DNA from: Enchytraeus crypticus
Taxonomy: Eukaryota > Annelida > Clitellata > Enchytraeida > Enchytraeidae
Assembly (NCBI GenBank): GCA_905160935.1
Contig: CAJHZI010000511.1
Coordinates: 62,001-126,000 of the forward strand
Length of the DNA: 64,000 bases
Direction: 5' to 3'
Within the stretch, counting starts at the first letter, position 1. Each line of letters begins with the position of its first letter. Below the pieces are notes generated by a model. That model was not told where the DNA came from. It was given only the letters and a program-made list of their open reading frames with translations, and searched no databases. A program made the position numbers and the translations under genes. Below are positions 45,638-57,707 of the stretch, piece after piece.

Positions 45638-45775
45638 GGAGCCGGTGGCGAAGTCGGTGGGATACTCGACCGCGGATCAGTTGATGCGGGTTCGAATCCT
45701 GGGCTAGCCCGTCACTGACATCGCTTTCGAGTGAAGAAACTGACGTTAACCTTAACTTTTTATAGCTTTTTAAAA
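45638..45775 (+). mobile_element. SINE, family B, best-preserved copy
   Basis: A box TGGCGAAGTCGG, B box GGTTCGAATCC and the 3' body CGCTTTCGAGTGAAGAAACT then GACGTTAACC. The two boxes match the pol III consensus and are about 42 bp apart, close to tRNA spacing. It is bracketed by TA arrays. Confidence 0.85.
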
Positions 45776-45789
45776 TATATTTTATATAG

Positions 45790-45790
45790 T

Positions 45791-45865
<75 letters not shown>
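45790..45865. repeat. (TA)n array
   Basis: Long uninterrupted TA tract. Confidence 0.97.
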
Positions 45866-45867
<2 letters not shown>

Positions 45868-47085
45868 ATTATTATATATAGGGAGAGATAGAGATTGGGA
45901 GGGATGGATAGACATATCAAGAGTTATTTTAGGTAACAGCAGAAGACAATAATGAATTTATTACGTAATCTAAAACTATAGTCGCAGTTGCAACGACCTG
46001 TAAATGACTCAAGGCATATAATAAAATATTAGCAGATTATTGACTTTTCTACCGATACCGTTTTAGACTGAATGACGTCAAACAATGAATTTCTCTCTGC
46101 AATATAAGCTGCACTATTAAACATATACACGCTACTTCACTCTCTTTATTGTTCTGTTAAGTGGCAGGTCCATGGTAGGCCTACATGTACATAATAGGTA
46201 GGCTTACCATAAACGTGCCACTTGCCCACAGCTTTCACACCCTGTTGGATCTCTTTGTGCTAATTGCAAAGTAAAATTCCTGTCATTATAATCGTTCATT
46301 TCATCACTTTTTATGAGAAATGTTCATTAGGCAGCTGGTGACTTCAAAGATGGTAATGGATCGAAATTCATTACAATATATTCTGTCTAATCCAGTTTAT
46401 AATAACTTCAGAAAGAAGACTCGTAATATTATGTGATTCAGTTGAATGACATGACATATAGCGCCACCTGCTCAGGCGGCAGCTTTCGAAATTTTCTTAC
46501 TGCAATAATTCTTTTACTTTTCACAATTAAATTATTTTATTGACCCGTGGTGCGCGAATAGATAATACTTTTATTTAATTCATCTTCCGACAGCTACGTA
46601 CGTAACCCTTGAGGTAGAAATTTTATCCGCTTGTCAGCAGTAATTTAATTTCATATTTAAATTAAAATTCAATATTTGGTAAACACTCTTCTAATTTCAA
46701 GTTAGAGGTATATGATCTTAGCTTTAAAATTAATCAGCGAATTACGTAGCAAAATTATTTCAGTCAATTTCAATAAAGTAGATCAAATAAATAAGCGACT
46801 CTATTTTAGCCACAATAATCTAATATAAAAATTTGTCAGAAGAGTATTTAACTTAAACATACTGTATCGACATGTTTAATTTAAGAATAAACTACGTAAA
46901 TTTTTATTTTTAAGGCGAAACGAGATTAAATTTTGACATGAAAATCACTACGTTTAGAAATATTTAAACACATTAGTCTTGCGTGATATCAGAAGTTTTC
47001 TCGTGAAAATCATAATATAGTATAAGAATAAAACGACAATAATATTTGGCTATATTTAATTCTTGCCCAGCATTTATTTTTACTC
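45866..47085. other. Intergenic, no gene seen
   Basis: AT-rich. A short relic of the LINE hairpin terminus (AAGTGGCAGGTCCATGGTA) is at about 46158-46178. Nothing else supported. Confidence 0.4.
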
Positions 47086-47089
47086 TAGT

Positions 47090-47832
47090 ATGAAAATATA
47101 TGAACAAGTTATGAATAAGTTATGAACAAGATATAAGCAAGATATTAACAAGAAATGAACAAGAAATGAACAAGAAATGAACAAGAAATGAACAAGATAT
47201 GAACAAGATATGAACAAGATATGAACAAGATATGAACAAGATATGAACAAGATATGAACAAGATATGAACAAGATATGAACAAGATATGAGCAAGATATG
47301 AACAAGATATGAACAAGATATGAACAAGATATGAACAAGATATGAACAAGATATGAGCAAGATATGAACAAGATATGAACAAGATATGAACAAGATATGA
47401 ACAAGATATGAACAAGATATGAACAAGATATGAACAAGATATGAACAAGATATGAACAAGATATGAACAAGATATGAACAAGATATGAACAAGATATGAA
47501 CAAGATATGAGCAAGATATGAACAAGATATGAACAAGATATGAACAAGATATGAACTAGATATGAACACGATATGAACACGATATGAACAAGACATAAAC
47601 AAATTATGAACAAGATATGGGCAAGTTATGAACAGGATACGAACACGTTATGAACAAGATATGAACAAGTTATGAATAAGATACGAACACGATATGAACA
47701 AGGTATGAACAAGTTATGAACAATATATGAACAAGATATGAACAAGTTATGAACAAGTTATGAACAATATATGAACAAGATATGAACAAGTTATGAACTA
47801 TATATAGGCAAGATATGAACAAGGAGGATTCA
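47090..47832. repeat. 11-bp minisatellite, ~65 units
   Basis: Unit AACAAGATATG with AAGTTATG and GAGCAAG variants at the edges. The unit has no stop in any minus-strand frame, so overlapping minus ORFs of 126-177 codons arise; they are not evidence of a gene. Confidence 0.97.
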
Positions 47833-48263
47833 AGAAGGAATTCTAAGTCAATTATTTCATTAAATCGCTCAATGCATTCAGCGTAGTGACGAAGCTCTCG
47901 GCAGGTTACTAAAAATCACAAAAACACTGGCAAAGCTCAACTTACAGAAATGCCTAGCACAGCCTCTAGTTAAGCTAAACTTACAGTCTCTGGTTTAGAC
48001 TAATAGGCTGATGTTAACGTCCTTTTTCTGTCTCAAATTTCAAATCCATGCAGAATCCAGAGGTCAATTCTAGAGCACTGGACTTGATTCCTGCACCTAT
48101 TGATCCGAAATCTGATGATTTGACAACAAGTCACCGGCTCAGCCCAAATTGTTGTGAAATAATGCGCTTAGTATACTATATACATGTACTTACTTTGCTA
48201 ATCGATGAATTTCTGCATAAACTATACTTTTGATCTCTTTCTCTCCATATAGTGTATGCACAT

Positions 48264-48264
<1 letters not shown>
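47833..48264. other. Intergenic, no gene seen
   Basis: Includes a possible SINE-like segment (about 48010-48150, with TTTCAAATCCATGCAG) of unclear family. Confidence 0.3.

Positions 48265-48267
<3 letters not shown>

Positions 48268-48320
<53 letters not shown>
48268..48320. repeat. (TA)n microsatellite
   Basis: Uninterrupted TA dinucleotides, followed by T/C-rich sequence to 48640. Confidence 0.97.
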
Positions 48321-48321
<1 letters not shown>

Positions 48322-48698
48322 CTACGTTAGTTCTTTTCTATTTTCACTTCATTACCCGTGCCTAACTCACCCCTCTATTATATTTATCTTTCTCTCTCTA
48401 GAATTTATCTGTATTGAACTCAATATCTCCATTTCTTTCGATCTCTAGGTTTTTCTTTTCTCTGTATCTGTAATTCTCCCTCTATATCCATTTATATTTA
48501 GTTTTTAATTTCAACCTATCTATACCTCTCTCAATATCTAAGTAGTTTTATTTCCCTCTCTATTTCTCTCTTTCTCTCTCTCTCTCTATTGTTTCTATTC
48601 CCTCTTTCTCCCTTTCTCTTACTACACTTATCTTTCTCTATGTCTCTATTCATGGTTTTAATCCTTATTTGAACAACCTTTGGGTCGCCCAGAACATC

Positions 48699-48956
48699 TC
48701 AACAATCCATCAATAGACCAGCAATGTTGTCGAGTACATGTTGAAGCGTGGACATGTTATTGCGTAGATTGACAAAGCGGTGTGATGGCTGAACGTGACG
48801 TGTCGACCACAACGAGTGATTTGCGCACAATTCAATAATCAGAGTCAGCAGCTCTATGTTCAGTAATAACAGACCGGCCACCGGTTTGTGAAATATTGAA
48901 TTCCTCCCCCGATCATTGTGTGATGCCATCAAGTGATTTGTTCCCGGCAAAATCAA
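48699..48956 (-). CDS. Candidate exon, unknown product
   Basis: An 85-codon minus-strand open frame, protein-like in composition (PVAGLLLLNIELLTLIIELC, then NNMSTLQHVLDNIAGLL), unlike the low-complexity ORFs around it. A CAG acceptor lies directly before it (48959-48957). The frame ends at TGA 48701-48699; a weak GT at 48718-48717 could be a donor instead. I do not recognise the family and see no neighbouring exons, so it may be chance or a relic. Confidence 0.25.
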   Translation of the reverse strand: MILPGTNHLMASHNDRGRNSIFHKPVAGLLLLNIELLTLIIELCANHSLWSTRHVQPSHRFVNLRNNMSTLQHVLDNIAGLLMDC

Positions 48957-49105
48957 CTGCTGATGGATGCCATCATGTGATATGTGCCCAGCAACATCAG
49001 CTGTTGATGTGATGTCATCATGTGATATCTACTCAGCAACATTAGCTGTTGATGTGATGTCATCATGTGATATCTGCTCAGCAACATTAGCTGCTGCTGC
49101 TGAAC
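48922..49105. repeat. ~45-bp tandem array overlapping the candidate exon start
   Basis: Four units of the type GATGTCATCATGTGATATCT plus a CAGCAACATTAGCTGTT core. The most diverged unit (48922-48966) contains the putative acceptor and first codons of the candidate exon. Confidence 0.85.
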
Positions 49106-49204
49106 TTTTTATTGAAAATTTATCACGTCTCATAGAAGCAACGATTTGTAATAAAAGGACCAAATAAAGTAACAGTCATAATCGTGTAGTACTAATTCCT
49201 TCTC

Positions 49205-49465
49205 CTATCAAATGAAACAAGTGAGGAAGTGCGGAGACATAGAAACAAGTGAAGAAATGCAGAGACATAGAAATGAGTGAGGAAGTGCAGAGACATAGAA
49301 ACAAGTGAGGAAGTGCAGAGACATAGAAACAAATGAGGAAGTTTAGAGACAGAAACAAGTGAGAAAGTGCAGAGACATAGAAACAAGTGAGGAAGTATAG
49401 AGACATAGACATAAGTGAGGAAGTGCAGAGACACAGAAATAAATGAAGAAGTGCAGAGACATAAA
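49205..49465. repeat. 28-bp tandem array, about nine units
   Basis: Unit GAGGAAGTGCAGAGACATAG followed by AAACAAGT. Minus-strand ORFs through it are artefacts. Confidence 0.93.
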
Positions 49466-49706
49466 ATTTAATATAAAACGTATACTATCAAGTATATAGA
49501 AATATATATGTATCTTTAAGTGTATTGTAATGTTTATTACTTTTACATAAATGTGTATTATATAAATGTATATTAGTGTATTTAAATGTCTATTACATGT
49601 AAGAGAAAAGTAGAAATGTAGATTGATCACGGATTTCATCATATTGATAGAATCATGGCTTGCAAAATACTAAATAATAACGCAGGAGTCTACTGATGGT
49701 TGTATT

Positions 49707-49710
<4 letters not shown>

Positions 49711-49762
<52 letters not shown>

Positions 49763-49802
49763 TATATATATGTGTGTGTATATATATATATGTATATATA
49801 TA
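49711..49802. repeat. (TA)n array
   Basis: TA tract with a TGTGTGTA interruption. Confidence 0.95.
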
Positions 49803-50584
49803 ATTTACAATGCTATGATCTACATTTGAATTATGTGTCATATCTTGGGCTTTGGCTTTTTTCTCATTGAGACTTTGTGGCTTTGCCACATTTCACATGC
49901 AACATTGTGGCTTTGCCACATTTCTGGACTTTTCTCAGGACTACTAGATGAAATACAATAAAGCGTCTCGGTGCTTACGCTGTATTTTTCACTCTTAAAA
50001 CCTTTCTAGCTCGTTAAAATATTTAGGTTTTACCTATTCTACATTGAAAAATAAAATTAATTTCATACAACACGCCAAAAACAACGGGGGACATTAAGCA
50101 CAGACCCGAAGGCTCTGTCGTATGCCTATCAAATTTGGCTACTTACAAAGAAGGAAGTTTAGTGCGAGTTGCAGGTAATAAGCTATAATAAGCGAATGTG
50201 CCAAAAGATTTGTATTACAAGGGCACCAAGAAATTTAGTAGGAGAACAAGAGTAAAGTTAGAAAACATTAAGCGTGAACGAAAGAAGACGTCAATTGGTA
50301 TTATAGGATTGAGTGAAGTGAAGGAAGGGAGGAGATTTCGTGGGTGATGAGCCCAGAGTTATTTGCCTGTAATTTAGTAGGCTATACAGTATACACTGTA
50401 TGCAGTACATATCCTGGTTATATTATGAACAATCATTCCATTATTGCCATTAATTCCTAAACGCCTTAGAGTTTAACATTTTTGCGTAGAGACTCCATAA
50501 GATTTTAAGGGTAACATGCACTAAAGCTTTACAATAGTCAGATTTTTCTATTACGGAATTCCCTTCCTCTCTCTTTCTCTCTTG

Positions 50585-50615
<31 letters not shown>

Positions 50616-51265
50616 TAAATGCAGCACTATTAGTGGAATAATTGTATTGAAATTAGTTGTACTTACCTTTTTTCGTAAAAAAATAACTAAGAGTATTATT
50701 GATGGCTATGAGAATTTGTACCGATATCCAATTTTAACATACAGCCCAGATTAGCATTATCTAAAATTATCTCCTATATGGAATTATTGCTACTTTAACA
50801 ACTTGTACACTTAATCTATGCCTTTCACGCAAGCAAAACCATGTGTTCTTATTCTTTAATTAAACTCATGAAGTCCTAGGAGATAAGGGAATCTACCGTT
50901 CTGTACTCATTCCACGGAATCCTCAAACGTTCTGCTCTAGATATTGTCAGCTGGACTCCAATACACTCTTCTTAGATATCCTGTGGCGGAAGTGCGAACT
51001 TTTATAGGAGGATGTGTGCAAGGACTCAAAACCAAGGACAAAGAAATAAACGATGAAGGGATTCAATTTCAAAGGTGTCTCATTAACATTAAACTGGATG
51101 AAATATTAAAATTAAATATTCAGACAAAATAGCCTAGCTACAATACGGGGTTTATGAAAATAAACCGTATCAATAATAAATCCAACACGATCAAAGGAAA
51201 TCATTAATAATGTAGCAAATTTTACTAAATCTCTTATCTGATTTATAACATAGTCTACGTATATA
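49803..51265. other. Intergenic, no gene seen
   Basis: A short direct repeat TTGTGGCTTTGCCACATTTC occurs twice (about 49872 and 49905). A (CT)n tract is at 50570-50610. No gene. Confidence 0.45.
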
Positions 51266-51267
51266 CA

Positions 51268-51270
51268 TGG

Positions 51271-51303
<33 letters not shown>

Positions 51304-51341
51304 TATACTGTATATAATATATATATTTATATACATGTATA

Positions 51342-51403
<62 letters not shown>

Positions 51404-51435
51404 TATACGTGTATATATGCGTGTTTATATATACC

Positions 51436-51480
<45 letters not shown>

Positions 51481-51490
51481 TGTATATATT
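51268..51490. repeat. (TA)n arrays, three blocks
   Basis: TA tracts separated by short spacers. Confidence 0.95.
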
Positions 51491-52630
51491 AGAATTTTTC
51501 TCCAGAAGTTTTCATGAGACTCGTCTTGCGTGCATTAATTTAAGTCCTATTCCTTCCATAAACGCACCGTTATAGCCCAAACATATATTTTATGGCCATA
51601 GCCCTATTGTAGAATGATTATTGACTAAACTAGTTAGTCTTAAACGCTCTCTCTCTCTCTCTCTCTTTCACTAGTGCCAAGTGTCAGATCAAAGGCGCAC
51701 ATTCAACTTAAAGTCTATGAGGTCATTCTGTTTACGAATAATTTCATCCCATTACAATTGCTAAGCCATTCAACATCTGCCTGTAGCATTTATCTTATTA
51801 AAATATGGCTACTGATGTAAGTACTAAATTCATTCTGACTATTGACATCATAATGAAAAATCTCGAGATTAGATAGATTAGGGGCATTATCCCCTCACAC
51901 CACGCCGGCTCTGAATCGATAGACTTAGGGCAACTGTACTCGGTGACTACAGTCATCCGAGCCACTAAGATGAACCAGTTGATTAAATCTACTTGAGTGA
52001 GTGTTACACGCAAAATGGAGAACGTACTGTAAATTGTTCAAGCATTTTAAAACTGAAATATATCCATGTAGACGATACGGAAGCTAGTACTATTACTAAT
52101 GGTAATGATACATATTAAAATTACTATATAGATTATGATTGGTTGATCTCTGGCAATTATGATTAGATTTATCGTAACTCGATTAAACCGAGGCTTATGG
52201 TGAGAACGATTACAATGACAGAACGGACTGAAACTCTGCTGGTCTATTAGAGATTTTCCCAATTTAAGGAGTACCCATAAGTACCACTTCAAGTATTACA
52301 GTTAAAATGTAAATAATTTCTTTTATAACATGTACTTTGTATAATTAATCCACTACTTTTGTCTGGGTACCAAACGAACAGAACAATCGTTAATTGCACG
52401 TGTTCTAAAAGGCTACTACTCAAGAACTGAATAAGTCAACGTCAAATGACCTCATTTGTCATTTGTCATACTCATTCAAAAACTGTCTGAGAGATTAGAA
52501 TCGTTGAAATGCTTTGAGATCGGATGAACTTCTTGATCAAAAGAGTCTGAACAAGATATTACAAATATGTAGGCCTGCCTCTTTGCCTCGCACATTGCAG
52601 AAAAATTAGAGATAGTTATAATGTTTATAT
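51491..52630. other. Intergenic, no gene seen
   Basis: A (CT)n tract is at 51648-51667; otherwise AT-rich with no supported feature. Confidence 0.4.
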
Positions 52631-52631
52631 G

Positions 52632-52760
52632 GCTGGAGCTAGTGGCGAAGTCTGTAAGATACTCGACCGCGGAGCAGTATGTGCGGGATTCAAATCATGG
52701 GCTCGCCCGTCATTGACGTCGCTTTCGAGTGAAGAAACTGACGTTAACCTTTTCTTTATA
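52632..52760 (+). mobile_element. SINE, family B
   Basis: GGAGCTAGTGGCGAAGTCTG, GGATTCAAATCATGGGCTCG and CGCTTTCGAGTGAAGAAACT. Confidence 0.85.
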
Positions 52761-53084
52761 AAAAATATTAATATTACAGTTAATAGAAGTCTGAGCAATC
52801 ACACTGTGTGTTTACTGCTGTTGTCACAAAGACTAAAGTCAAGTATACTTTAATTTCCTGTCAGTGACAGGTCCATCACTGCATTTGAATCTCGAATCCA
52901 CTGATCCTCAATCGGATAACTTACAGATATGCTATCGGCTAGGTACAATCATACAACTGAACTTATCGCATATATCCAGTCTCTATTTAATACTCGCTCA
53001 AGCGTTTCAATAAACTGTCTCATCTACGTGACAGTTAAAATACAATAAATACAAAAAAGTAAAATATCTGAGAACCTCATACAT

Positions 53085-53405
53085 GGATGACAAGAGGATG
53101 ACAAGAGGGGACCCACCTCACCATTGAATATTTTCCCTCAGGATTAAATGGTAATTATTCGATCTAACTGAAGAAGGCAAGAAGAAGGCAACGGTAAACC
53201 ACCTCAGAAGCCATACTTTTCCCAAACTATCGGCTATATTAGGTATGGATTAGGCTTAGACTTTGCGAAGGGATTAACTTGTCGATCTAAGGAGTGCTGT
53301 GATGAAGCGAGAAAGCAGACTTTGAGTTTGAGTATGTATATGGGCCTTGAACCTGCCACTTGTCAGTGCACTGACAAAGAGAGAGAGAGAGAGAGAGAGA
53401 GAGAA
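53085..53405 (+). mobile_element. Non-autonomous retroelement with hairpin and GA tail
   Basis: Collinear with 11300-11637: GGGGACCCACCTCACCATTG, GGATTAAATGGTAATTATTC, AAACCACCTCAGAAGCCATA, CTGCCACTTGTCAG (imperfect hairpin), GTGCACTGA and (GA)n. Confidence 0.85.
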
Positions 53406-53699
53406 GACAAGGAATAGGTGTGCGTGATGGTATTAAGGTCTAATTAGCACTGAGACACTGTACTGCAGAGGACTTAGTCGTATTGCTATTAGGGTCAAGG
53501 AAGAGCGGGGGGGGGGGTAGAGTAATAGGCTCTTGGTTTCACGTCAGTTGGATAGACGGGTTAGGAGGCTCTTAGAATACAAATAAGTTTCACAAATCAG
53601 TCAATGAGAATAATATGTGTACTGTAAATGATTTGCATCTACAAATAACCGAGCTCCTCAGCTATCTTCAGACGACTGGCTATTACATCTCCTCCTGTA

Positions 53700-53940
53700 C
53701 TTTCTCTCTCTCTCTCTCTCTCAGTCTCTATCTCTTTCTTTTTTTCGCTTCATCTTACAATGTGTTTCTCGTTTTTATTCTTCCTTTATGCTTACCCTCT
53801 CTTCTATTTTCTCTCTTTCTGTCGTTTTCCTTGTTACTCTTTTTGTTTTGCGTTTAGTCTATCTCGTTGTCTCTTTTCTAGTTCTCTCTTTCCCTCTCTC
53901 TTTCGCTTTCTCTCTTTCTCTTTCTCTCTCTCTGTTTTGC
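53700..53940. repeat. CT/TTC-rich low-complexity tract
   Basis: Pyrimidine-rich with (CT)n cores; the plus-strand ORFs here are compositional. Confidence 0.9.
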
Positions 53941-54039
53941 ACTAAACTTGTACTGTTAGAGACTGTCCGAACCTGTGCTTCAAATCTGTGGCCAAGTCTT
54001 ACAGGTCGAATTTTGCTACTAACTCAGTCCTCCAATAAT

Positions 54040-54470
54040 TATTAGCTTATTTGAAATTATCAATTATATTATATAACTAGTTTACATCACAAAAGAGTTG
54101 CAAAAAAGGAGGCTAATATGAATATTGCCGAATAAACGGCAGTGTACATTACAGAACCTAAATGTTTTCATCTGAGCAGCTCTCAGAATAGTGAAAAAAT
54201 AAAATAGATTATAGCAATTAATTTAATCACATTTAATTTGCAGTATGAAACAAATACATGTATATTATAGATAACAAATACATACATACATATAAGTATA
54301 CAGTATTTGAAATATATATACTTATATACAAAATACTATAACAAAAAATTATGTAGGTCCCGCTCTATTCTGTACTTCGGTATACATACTGTATATACAT
54401 GTAGGGTCCAATATAAACATAAATACATAATACAAAAATATCAATTAAATATTAAATTTCTGTATATATA
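54040..54470. other. Intergenic, no gene seen
   Basis: AT-rich; nothing assigned. Confidence 0.4.
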
Positions 54471-54471
54471 T

Positions 54472-54472
<1 letters not shown>

Positions 54473-54520
<48 letters not shown>
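54473..54520. repeat. (TA)n microsatellite
   Basis: Uninterrupted TA dinucleotides. Confidence 0.97.
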
Positions 54521-54521
<1 letters not shown>

Positions 54522-54527
54522 AATATA

Positions 54528-54790
54528 TATTCATCATCCTCCTCCCTTTAATCCCAGCTTAACTAGGGTCGGGATACGAATGGACCTTCTCCATTCCTCT
54601 TTGTACACACCATATCAAAATCTCTCCCATTTGTTTTAGAAAATTTTGTGGCAATTTATGGAGCATAGGCGCTCAACAACCTAATGCCGGTTCTGACATT
54701 GGTTTGGATCTTAGTCCTTTAGTTGCCCTCTACGACACGTGCAGTCACCGGTTGGTCTATTCTTCAAGCAACCCGAACACAACACGGAAT
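54528..54790 (-). mobile_element. Short retroelement with (GAT)-type tail
   Basis: On the minus strand: GACTGCACGTGTCGTAGAGG and GCAACTAAAGGAC, then the ATTGCCAC segment shared with 40165, then CCCGACCCTAGTTAAGCTGG and GGAGGATGATGAA. The GCAACTAAAGG part is also seen at the 5' side of 11300-11637. Confidence 0.55.
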
Positions 54791-54794
54791 AAGA

Positions 54795-54909
<115 letters not shown>

Positions 54910-54918
54910 CATTATATA

Positions 54919-55860
54919 CAGGTTGATTAAAAAAAAGATTACACCTGCAAAAAGTTTGAATATCTCAGGCTATTCTTAATATTATCCAATAAAACTTTCA
55001 CCAATCACTAAAGGACTAATTTCTGAAGTGGTGGCCAATTTTCATCCATTTTAGTACATAGATTGACCAGTTATGCAAGTTTTAGCAGAGCAATCTCCAG
55101 TTTTTAATGTTCTTTAAATCTAAATTATATTTAATTTTATTTTCATTTTGACCTTGAGAAGGGCCGTTGTGGTGGTCCAGAAAGAACCAGTTGCATCTGA
55201 TAGCATTACTGACTATTCGATATGCTTTCCTCCTGCTGCTACGCAGGACTGCACTCGCTTTCGGAACGCTAGGACAGCCTTGTTGATTACAGCTTGGGGC
55301 ACTCTCTCCCAGATTGATTGTAGCACTTTCTGCAATTCTGTCTTGTTTTTAGGCTTCGGTTGGTGTTTCTGATAGAGATGCAGCATGGTTCATCAGACAT
55401 GGTAATACAGTAGATTTAGATCGGGAGAGTTTGGAGGCCATTCATTCTTTTTGATAAAATCCGGGTATCTCTCGCTGATCCGTTCCTGTGCATGACGAGA
55501 TGCATGAGCCGGAGCACCATTCTGTTGAAAGATGAAACCATTTGGTAGAAGAACATAGCAATCATCAAACAGCTCCGGAAGCAAAGTTTTGACGTAATAA
55601 TGAGTGTTAACCCTTACCTTCTCGTCAAATAAGTGCAATCTGCCCTTATCGTTGTAGCAAACGCCATTTTTAGGTAAAAATGGGGGGTTGCTCTGCTGAA
55701 ACTTGCATAACTGGCCAATCTATAGATTGAACTGGATGAAAATTGGCCACCCCATCACAAATTAGTCCTTCATTAATTGGTAAAAGTTTGATTTGAAAAT
55801 ATTAAGAATAGCCTGAGATATTCAAACTTTTTGCAGGTGTAATCATTTTTTTTACTCACC

Positions 55861-55863
<3 letters not shown>
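54919..55863 (-). mobile_element. mariner/Tc1-type deletion derivative, 945 bp
   Basis: Flanked by TA on both sides. The ends are inverted repeats (CAGGTTGATTAAAAAA left, CAGGGTGAGTAAAAAA right) and the similarity continues inward for about 180 bp, sharing GATTACACCTGCAAAAAGTT, TATCTCAGGCTATTCTTAAT and GTGGCCAATTTTCATCCA. Between the arms is only the C-terminal part of a transposase. It sits between TA microsatellites. Confidence 0.9.
55150..55640 (-). pseudogene. mariner-type transposase C-terminal remnant
   Basis: Minus strand: LFDEKVRVNTHYYVKTLLPE, then FIFQQNGAPAHASRHAQERI, DFIKKNEWPPNSPDLNLL and, after a frameshift, TELQKVLQSIWERVPQAV and FRKRVQSCVAAGG before a stop. The usual second catalytic Asp of QQDGAPAH is Asn here. 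The N-terminal DNA-binding region and first catalytic Asp are absent. It is clearly inactive. Confidence 0.88.

Positions 55864-55910
<47 letters not shown>
55864..55910. repeat. (TA)n microsatellite
   Basis: Uninterrupted TA dinucleotides adjoining the mariner right end. Confidence 0.97.
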
Positions 55911-55911
<1 letters not shown>

Positions 55912-57169
55912 GTACAGATTTTATCATTAATAATCTGCTCAATATGCATGTACTTGTATCCAACTATTTAGTGTTCATGGAAGATAAAACTTGCGTATTT
56001 TTACTTGCTACAGGAAGTTTTCTCATCCACAATTGCATGAAGTATCGCACAAATCAATAAGTTGATCCAACATAAAGAATACAGTTTTCTAGAAACCTGA
56101 TCTATCTGCCCTTGTAGCTTATGTGTCTAATGTTGCAGCTTGTAGCTGCTTTTGTAGCTAATTTGTCTAAGGTAGCTGACTTTGTTCTGTAGCAAATGCT
56201 CCAAGTGTAGAGGCCTTTGTAGCTAATATGCCTAAACTAATATTTTTTTTACATAATGTCGATAATGCTGCTCAGATTACGAAAATATCACTTCTGATGT
56301 GGTAAAACACTTCCTTTCAGGCTACTTTGTTATTTCCCTAATACTGCAAGCTTAGTTTACGGTTTATCTACTTTCATACAAGACAACTATCCCAGAAGAA
56401 GATACAATATAATATGGATCGTGAGAGAAGATATAGAACAACGAACAGAAAAGAGTTAATTAATTTAATCAACAAGGAGGTTATTGTTCTTGGGTTCGTT
56501 GGATTGCAGCATAATAAATAACCCTCGAGACGGGATAGTTCTTCAGTTCCTCCAGTTCCTTTGATCAACTCACCCTGCCACTCCTTCCCCTTAGCTTCTA
56601 ACCGCTCTCAAAGCAACAATCTAATAAATATATATTTTTAAAAAGTGTTTAATGTTTTCGTCGTCAAAAATTTAATTATTTAAATTTAATTGTTAACTGG
56701 AGCAGTTTGTTGAACACGTTGCAGCCAATTGAGCATGCCGATATAACTGAAACCTACATGTGGATAGGAAGATAGACGTGGTGCGTCCTCTCTTGAGTGA
56801 TGTTAGTGACTTGATGTCATCGTGATAAACAAAGGAAAGAGAAAGTGAGAGAGAGAGAGAAAGAGGTGAGAGAGAGAGAGAGAGAGAGAAAAAAAAGAGA
56901 GAAAGAGCGAGAAAAGGAGCTAGAGAGAGAGAGAGAGAGAGTGAAGGAGAAAAAGAGAAGTGCGCATCTGGGAGTTTTATATATTAGTATATATTCATGA
57001 TGGACTATGGCAGTATTCTAATTATGTTTCTAAGTATGTGTTGTTGTTGTTGTTGGAATCAACGAAACTCCAGACAGAGTGAGGTCGTTTGTTTACCTCA
57101 ATCCATTAACTTAAATGAGTGAAAGCTTCGTCATGTGACATACGTCTTGTGTGTGGGAAGAGCCGTCTA
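55911..57169. other. Intergenic, no gene seen
   Basis: A degenerate repeat of GTAGCT...TTTGTAGCTAAT units occupies about 56112-56236. GA-rich tracts are at 56838-56945. No gene. Confidence 0.45.
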
Positions 57170-57415
57170 CCGATTCCTTTATGTTTTCTCTACATCCCAT
57201 TTATGTTTTCTCCGCAGATTTGTTGTGCTTTCTCTACAGATTCTTTGTGTTTCTCTACTGATGCTTTGCGTTTTCTCTACTAATGCTTTGTGTTTTCGCT
57301 ACTGATGCTTTGTGTTTTCTCTACAGCTCCTCTAAGCTTTCTTCACAGATTTTTTGTGTTTTCCCTATTGATTCCTAGTGATTTCTCTACTGATCCTGTA
57401 TTTTCTCTACTGAAA
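57170..57415. repeat. ~22-bp degenerate tandem array
   Basis: About ten units of GATGCTTTGTGTTTTCTCTA plus CT. Confidence 0.85.
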
Positions 57416-57707
57416 ATCTTCGCAATTAGGCTAAACTACTGCCTTCTTACAATAACAATATTTTGCTCAGATGTTGGGATTCGAACTGTTGCTTTAGAAT
57501 TTTGTCCAAATCCCAGAAAAAATAAAACATATTGCACGCCTCCTTTTCTTTAATCTTTTCACACATGAACTTTTTTGCAAGCTTAAAATATAATACGAGA
57601 AATATGACTAATGAACTATGATAATATTTGTGACAGTTTCATCATGTTTGCCGACTCTGATAAATTTAAAACTAAAGCATTCGTTTATTCTATCGGTTAT
57701 CACTGGC

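Noticed and set aside
47080..47613. Overlapping minus-strand ORFs of 126-177 codons
   Set aside because: They are translations of an 11-bp tandem repeat with no stop in any frame; no start context, splice sites or family match.
50944..51132. 62-codon plus-strand ORF
   Set aside because: No convincing acceptor, donor or family match; AT-rich end; most likely chance.
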